From Micromonospora pallida (GTDB taxonomy: Bacteria > Actinomycetota > Actinomycetes > Mycobacteriales > Micromonosporaceae): a stretch of 64,000 bases of DNA. The notes under the pieces are model-generated. The model had not been told where the DNA came from and ran no database searches. It saw only the letters and a list, made by a program, of their open reading frames with translations. How positions within the stretch are numbered: position 1 is the stretch's first letter; each line of letters starts with the position of its first letter. The stretch lies in contig NZ_FMHW01000002.1 of NCBI RefSeq assembly GCF_900090325.1, positions 5,457,001 through 5,521,000 on the forward strand, given 5' to 3'. Position numbers and translations under genes: made by a program. Below, piece by piece: positions 59,795 to 64,000 of this stretch.

Positions 59795-60439
59795 TCAGAC
59801 CGCGCCGAACAGGTCCAGGCAGGGGGCCAGGCCATCGAGTACGACCTCCGGACGATCTGTCCGTGCCCAGTCTTCCCTGGTCAGGCGCAGTCGCTGGGAA
59901 ACGAGCACCTCGCCGTCGCGGACGTCCCGACTGATCCCGTCCGGCTGGTACCCCAGTTTGCGAGAGACCGCGAGCGGCGGGGCGTTGTCGACGAAGGACG
60001 CGGTGGTCGCGTGCGCGGCCCCGAGCCCGGCGAAGGCCAGGTGCAGCGCGGCGGCGCGCATCTCCGTGCCGATTCCCTGACCGTGGTACGCCAGACCGAG
60101 CCAGGAGCCGGTCGCCACCTCACGGCGTACCGCGAACTCCCGTGCCCAGACCTCCTGGACGCCCGCCGGCCGGCCCTGGGCGAAGACGACCAGGTCGAGT
60201 TTCCACGACTGCGGGGTCCATTCGCCCCGCCGATGCCAGTGGGCCTGGAGCAGGGCGCGGGCCCGCTCGATCGGGGTGCCCTCCGTCCACGGCAGCAGAA
60301 ACGGTCGCTCACCCGGCTCGTGCACGCCCCGGGCGGCAACCTCTGCCAGCTCGGCCAACTCGTCCTCGGTGGGCAGTCGGAGTTCGAGCCGGGCGGTGCG
60401 GACCCGCAGTCCCAGCAGCGGCCAGTAATCGATGAGCAC
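59795..60439 (-). CDS. GNAT family N-acetyltransferase
   Basis: A 214-aa acetyltransferase of the RimJ/RimL-like group. It starts LGLRVRTARLELRLPTEDEL, has EVWAREFAVRREVATGSWLG, and GLAYHGQGIGTEMRAAALHL (acetyl-CoA loop, Q/RxxGxG/A) and VDNAPPLAVSRKLGYQ. Acceptor unknown. GTG start. Convergent with the methyltransferase gene, 17 bases between stops, and 39 bases downstream of the MazG-like gene. Confidence 0.88.
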   Translation of the reverse strand: MLIDYWPLLGLRVRTARLELRLPTEDELAELAEVAARGVHEPGERPFLLPWTEGTPIERARALLQAHWHRRGEWTPQSWKLDLVVFAQGRPAGVQEVWAREFAVRREVATGSWLGLAYHGQGIGTEMRAAALHLAFAGLGAAHATTASFVDNAPPLAVSRKLGYQPDGISRDVRDGEVLVSQRLRLTREDWARTDRPEVVLDGLAPCLDLFGAV

Positions 60440-60478
60440 GAGGCATTGTGGCCAGTGGCGGCCGGTCGCGCATCGGGT

Positions 60479-60808
60479 TTAACGGTCGGGTTCCGAGGCG
60501 GGAAGCGGCCTCCACCGCAGCCACTTCCGTTCGACCTCGGTCCGCAGGTCGACGCCATGGTGCCGGGCCATGACCAGCACCTGGCACAGCACGTCGGCCA
60601 GTTCCGCCCGGAACCTCTCGTCGATCTCCTGCGCGCTGAGCCCCTTGTCCCGGGCCTGGCCCGTACGCATCAGAAAGGCCTGGGTCAGCTCGCCCACCTC
60701 CTCCTGAAGCTTCAGCAGGAACCAGGTCGCGTCCTGGGTGATCCCGTGCCGCCGGGCGTAGTTGCGGGAAACCGTCTCGACAGCGTCGGTGAGTTCGCTC
60801 AACTCCAC
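60479..60808 (-). CDS. MazG-like nucleotide pyrophosphohydrolase
   Basis: A 109-aa all-alpha NTP pyrophosphatase: KLQEEVGELTQAFLM supplies the ExxE metal site and ELADVLCQVLVMA the second half (ExxD). The length fits the single-domain type. It likely removes abnormal nucleotides. GTG start. Probably co-transcribed with the GNAT gene. Confidence 0.85.
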   Translation of the reverse strand: MELSELTDAVETVSRNYARRHGITQDATWFLLKLQEEVGELTQAFLMRTGQARDKGLSAQEIDERFRAELADVLCQVLVMARHHGVDLRTEVERKWLRWRPLPASEPDR

Positions 60809-60826
60809 CCGGGCAGCCTACGGTCC

Positions 60827-60919
60827 GCCGTCGGCCGGAGCCCCGGACCAGGTTCCACCGCCGGCCGGAGCGCCGGGTCCAGGCTCCGACGTCGGCCGGA
60901 GCCTCGGAGCCAGGTTGCT
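60827..60919. repeat. Three tandem ~31-bp repeats
   Basis: Units gtcggccggagcc...ccaggttcc at 60827-60857, 60858-60889 and 60890-60919, about 80 percent identical. They fill the 132-bp gap between divergent genes and so may affect their promoters. Confidence 0.75.
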
Positions 60920-60940
60920 GTCCGTCGCCATAATGAGCGG

Positions 60941-61582
60941 ATGTCCGTCGCCGCAGGTGGAACCACATCAGCCGTACCTCCTCGTGGCCGCGCCCTCGTC
61001 GGCTGGGTGGCGGGCGTCCTGGCGGCGTGGGGAATCGTCGCCGGGCTGCACCTGGTCGGCCTGCGGCTGGCCAACCTGTGGGTGTTCGGCCTGCTCCTCA
61101 CCGGGCTGGGCTGGCTGGTGGCGCTGGCCGCCACCGGGCTCGCCCTGAGGGCCATGTGGCGCCGGACTCGGTCGGTCCCGGTGCTGTCGCTGGTGCTGAT
61201 CCCCGGGGTGCTGGCCCCGGTGGCGATCCTGGCCGTCGACTGGACGTCCACCTTCGTCCACGGTTTCTACCGCCTCCACCGGACCGACTTCCAGGCTGCG
61301 GCCACGCTCGCCGACCAGGTCACCGCCAGGTACGGCGACCGGTACGGCCAGGTGCTGCCGAAGGATCTGTGGCACCTGTCGTCCAAGGGGCGGGCGGTGC
61401 GGATCGGCACCGAGGGCAGCGGGCCTACGGGCATCCTCCTGCCGGTCCGGGTCGGTAGGCCGGACGGCGCAGCCGGCTACGCGTACTTTGCCGGGACGCC
61501 GGGCGACACACGCTTCGACTGCTTCGCGGAGCCCTGCCGGGTGCGCTGGTCGCTCGGCGACGGCTGGCACTGGCTGGATTGA
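60941..61582 (+). CDS. Membrane protein of unknown function
   Basis: A 213-aa protein with three hydrophobic segments (ALVGWVAGVLAAWGIVAGLH, NLWVFGLLLTGLGWLVALAA, VLSLVLIPGVLAPVAILAVD), then an exported-side domain of about 95 residues with two cysteines (FDCFAEPCRVRW). No family recognised. Start at ATG 60941; a ribosome site is weak (GAGCGG). Confidence 0.75.
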   Translation: MSVAAGGTTSAVPPRGRALVGWVAGVLAAWGIVAGLHLVGLRLANLWVFGLLLTGLGWLVALAATGLALRAMWRRTRSVPVLSLVLIPGVLAPVAILAVDWTSTFVHGFYRLHRTDFQAAATLADQVTARYGDRYGQVLPKDLWHLSSKGRAVRIGTEGSGPTGILLPVRVGRPDGAAGYAYFAGTPGDTRFDCFAEPCRVRWSLGDGWHWLD

Positions 61583-61638
61583 ACCCAGGCGAAACCTGGC
61601 CTGCACCGGTGCGTACGGCTAGCGGGAATGCCGGTCCG

Positions 61639-62618
61639 TCAGTCGGGGATGGCCAGTAGCACCCGCTCCCGGACGCCCGCGTCGACGCGGTCATGGGCCT
61701 CGGCTACGCGTTCGAGGGGCAGCGGGTCACCGATCGCGACGGACAGCGCTCCGTCCTGGGCAGCGATGGTCAGGTCGGCCGCGGCTCGGCGCTTCGCCTC
61801 GACGGGGAAGTCGTCGCTGCCCAGCAGGCGGATGGTAACGTTGTCGAACAACATCGGCCAGAACGGGAAGTCCGGGCGCTCGCGCCGGGTGCCGTAAGCG
61901 GCGATGACGGCCTGGTTCCTCGCCACCGCGGCATCGAGGTCGACGTTCTCGGAGAAGGCGACCTCGATGATGCGGTCCACGCCCTCGGGGCATATTCACG
62001 GATGGCGCTGGCCGGGTCGGGGGCGTCGAGCGCGACGACGTGCGGGACGGCCGAGCGGTCCACCTGCGCCAGGTCGCCCCGGCGACGCACCGTCCCGATC
62101 ACGGTTGCGCCACCCCACTGCGCGAGCCGCGCCGCCAGCGCCCCGACACCACCGAGCACACCCTGCACCAACACGGTCCGGCCATCGACCGCGCCGTCGG
62201 CGAACACCGCCCGATGAGCGGTGATCCCCGGGATGCCCAGACACGCGCCAAGCTCGTCGCTGACCCCGTCCGGAAGGTCGACCGCCTGCCAGGAAGGTAC
62301 GACCGTCAGTTGCGCGGCCGTGCCGAACGGCCGGTAGGACTGGGCCCCGAACACCCACACCCGCTGACCGATCCGGGCCCGGTCCACCCCCTCGCCGACC
62401 GACTCGATCACTCCGGCACCGTCGCTGTGCGGAATGACGCGCGGAAACGGCATCCCGTACCCCGCCCAGTCACCGCGCTTCTTGGCGTCCCCCGGATTCA
62501 CCCCGGAACGGGTGAGCCGCACCCGGACCTCCCCCTGGCCGGGTGCCGGGTCGGGAAGCTGCCCGACCTCGAGGACCTCGGCGGCAGGACCTGGCCGCTC
62601 GTACCAGACAGCGCGCAT
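61639..62618 (-). pseudogene. Quinone oxidoreductase (MDR family), frameshifted
   Basis: Coding matches a zeta-crystallin-type reductase like the gene at 44875, in two frames. The first (62618 to about 61990) has RAVWYERPGPAAEVLEVG, GVNPGDAKKRGDWAGYGM and TVLVQGVLGGVGALAARLAQ; the second (about 61988 to 61639) has GVDRIIEVAFSENVDLDAAV and PFWPMLFDNVTIRLLGSDDF. The frame changes within the gggg run at 61987-61990 (CCCC on the coding strand): one extra C restores a 326-aa protein. Either a real inactivating deletion or a homopolymer sequencing error. ATG at 62618 with TTGGAGG upstream. Confidence 0.88.
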
Positions 62619-62812
62619 CGACTCGTTCCTCCAACACAGGCTCCGCCATCGCGTACGACCTCTGGTGAGACCGTGGCTTGCTCTGGGGCCAACCACCAGG
62701 CGGCGCCATCACTTCCCGGCGACGACGCGAGGGTTCCTGGTCCCGACGTGCCGCGACCACCCGGGCTCGCTGGACAGCGGGCCCGATGGATTCCCGGTGT
62801 TACGGTGCGGCC

Positions 62813-63496
62813 ATGATCGAGGCCCGGCCGTACGCGGAGGCGGACCGCGCCGCACTGCGTGATCTGTTCGCACGGGCCGGTGCCGGTGCCCCAGGTTCGT
62901 CGCTGTGGGGGCACGCCGAATCCGCAGCGGCCGTCTACCTGGACCCGTACCTGGATCTGGCTCCGGGATCGCTGTTCGTCGCCACCGACCGGGGGACGCT
63001 GGTCGGCTACCTGACGGGGTGCCTGGACAGTTCGACCTTCCCCAGCGAGGAGGAGCGCATCGGGGCGGCATTCCGCCGGTATCGGCTTCCCCTGCGTCCC
63101 ACGACCGCGCCGTTCCTCGGCCGGGCCCTGGCGGACGGGATCCTGACCGCCCTCCGGCGGCAACCCACCGCAGGGGACTTCACGGACCGACGATGGCCGT
63201 CGCACCTGCACATCAACGTGGCGCCCGAAGGCCGGGGCACCGGCGCCGCCGCGCAGTTGATGAGCCATTGGTTCGACCAGCTCGAGCAGGCCGGCTCGCC
63301 CGGGTGTCACCTACAGACGCTGGTGGAGAACACCCGGGCGGTGCGGTTCTTCACCCGGATGGGATTCGCCCCGTACGGGCCGACACCGCTGGTGCCCGGT
63401 GTCCGCGACGGTGGCCGTCGACTCCACCAGCAGACCATGGTCCAAAGCTGGGACCGGACGCAGGTCGGCGGGAGCAACCCGTCCACTCACCGCTAG
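62813..63496 (+). CDS. GNAT family N-acetyltransferase
   Basis: A 227-aa acetyltransferase. ARPYAEADRAALRDLFARAG at the start, GSLFVATDRGTLVGYLTGCL in the middle, and HLHINVAPEGRGTGAAAQLM for the acetyl-CoA binding loop, then LVENTRAVRFFTRMGF. It resembles GNATs fused to or found with glycosidases, but the acceptor is unknown. ATG at 62813. The stop overlaps that of the convergent permease gene through the shared palindrome CTAG. Confidence 0.85.
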   Translation: MIEARPYAEADRAALRDLFARAGAGAPGSSLWGHAESAAAVYLDPYLDLAPGSLFVATDRGTLVGYLTGCLDSSTFPSEEERIGAAFRRYRLPLRPTTAPFLGRALADGILTALRRQPTAGDFTDRRWPSHLHINVAPEGRGTGAAAQLMSHWFDQLEQAGSPGCHLQTLVENTRAVRFFTRMGFAPYGPTPLVPGVRDGGRRLHQQTMVQSWDRTQVGGSNPSTHR

Positions 63497-64000
63497 CGGG
63501 TGACGAAGCGGACGTGCGGGCGGCGGCGGAGGCGGATCGTGGCCAGCACAGCGACCAGGGCGGTGGCGAGTACGCCGAACAGCACGCCATGCACCAGGCC
63601 CCGCGTCAGGTACTCGGACCCGGTGTGGTCGACGGCGTACGTGGCGATCTCCCGGCTGGACCAGAAGGGCAGGAGCCGGGTGATCGCGTCGGCTGGGTCG
63701 ATCATCATCTGCACGCCGACCACGACCAGCAGGAGCAGCGTCCCCTCCAGGTCACGCGGCACGGCCGCGCCGATCAGCAGCCCGAACGGCGCGGCCACGG
63801 TGACCGCGAGCAGCATCGCCAGGGCCACGGCGCCGAGTCGCACCTGGTCGCCGTGGTCGACCGCGACCAGCGCGAAGAACGGCACGGCGATCGACACGCC
63901 GAGCACCCACATCGCTGCCAGCCGGCCCAGGTAGAGGTGATGACTCCGGTAGCCGGACAGACGCAGCCGGGGCTCGATCGGCCGGCTGGCGCCGCTGGCG
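63493..64000 (-). CDS. ABC-2 type permease, C-terminal part
   Basis: The gene runs off the right edge; 168 codons are visible. It has at least four hydrophobic segments (MWVLGVSIAVPFFALVAVDH, VALAMLLAVTVAAPFGLLIG, LLLLVVVGVQMMIDP, VHGVLFGVLATALVAVLATI) and ends RRRPHVRFVTR. The loop RDLEGTLLLL and helical pattern fit ABC-2 membrane components, but no diagnostic motif is present. The substrate and ATPase partner are outside the window. Confidence 0.6.
   Translation of the reverse strand, partial: ASGASRPIEPRLRLSGYRSHHLYLGRLAAMWVLGVSIAVPFFALVAVDHGDQVRLGAVALAMLLAVTVAAPFGLLIGAAVPRDLEGTLLLLVVVGVQMMIDPADAITRLLPFWSSREIATYAVDHTGSEYLTRGLVHGVLFGVLATALVAVLATIRLRRRPHVRFVTR

Overview
The window is ordinary chromosome from a high-GC actinobacterium, most likely a Micromonosporaceae member (Micromonospora or a close relative; this is an inference). 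Support: very high GC at third codon positions, many GTG starts, a SepH septation protein, single-domain actinobacterial families (PspC, DUF2530, DUF3027, SCO6745-like), futalosine-pathway menaquinone genes, and short palindromic intergenic elements repeated within the window. No rRNA, tRNA, CRISPR array, integrase or insertion sequence was seen.

Layout. 1-10 kb: end of a polysaccharide-export permease, serine dehydratase, a MarR/azoreductase divergent pair with visible operators, a glutaryl-CoA-dehydrogenase-like enzyme, nitroreductase, aldose epimerase, and pdxH overlapping an MFS exporter. 10-23 kb: citrate synthase, serC, sepH, aldo/keto reductase, thpR, a MarR-MFS operon with its operator, a purine permease, DUF2530/DUF3027 genes, and an MFS gene overlapping mqnB. 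23.7-26 kb: a three-gene block with different base use, encoding a secreted cysteine-rich protein with a phospholipase-A2-like C-terminus, a foldase-like lipoprotein and a membrane protein, set between mqnB and mqnD. 26-36 kb: mqnD, a cold-shock protein, HAD phosphatase, an XPB-type helicase and a helicase-associated WYL-like protein, L,D-transpeptidase, an XRE regulator divergent from map, and an atypical KAS III. 36-48 kb: a GH43 enzyme with a seven-repeat lectin propeller, the NHEJ pair ligD/ku, flavoproteins, FKBP, HAD phosphatase, quinone oxidoreductase, AMP-forming ligase. 48-57 kb: an MFS carrier and a heptose-glycan block (hldE, GT2, GT9), then Hsp20 and DUF2231. 57-64 kb: small regulators, a methyltransferase carrying an inserted palindrome, GNATs, a MazG-like protein, a frameshifted quinone oxidoreductase and a partial ABC-2 permease.

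Two themes recur. First, at least three families of dispersed palindromic elements occur, each with two copies here; one 74-bp copy lies inside a coding sequence and is read through in frame. Second, tandem repeats with a unit length divisible by three have expanded inside several genes (MFS 36 bp, mqnD 24 bp, GT2 21 bp), and other short tandem repeats sit between genes.
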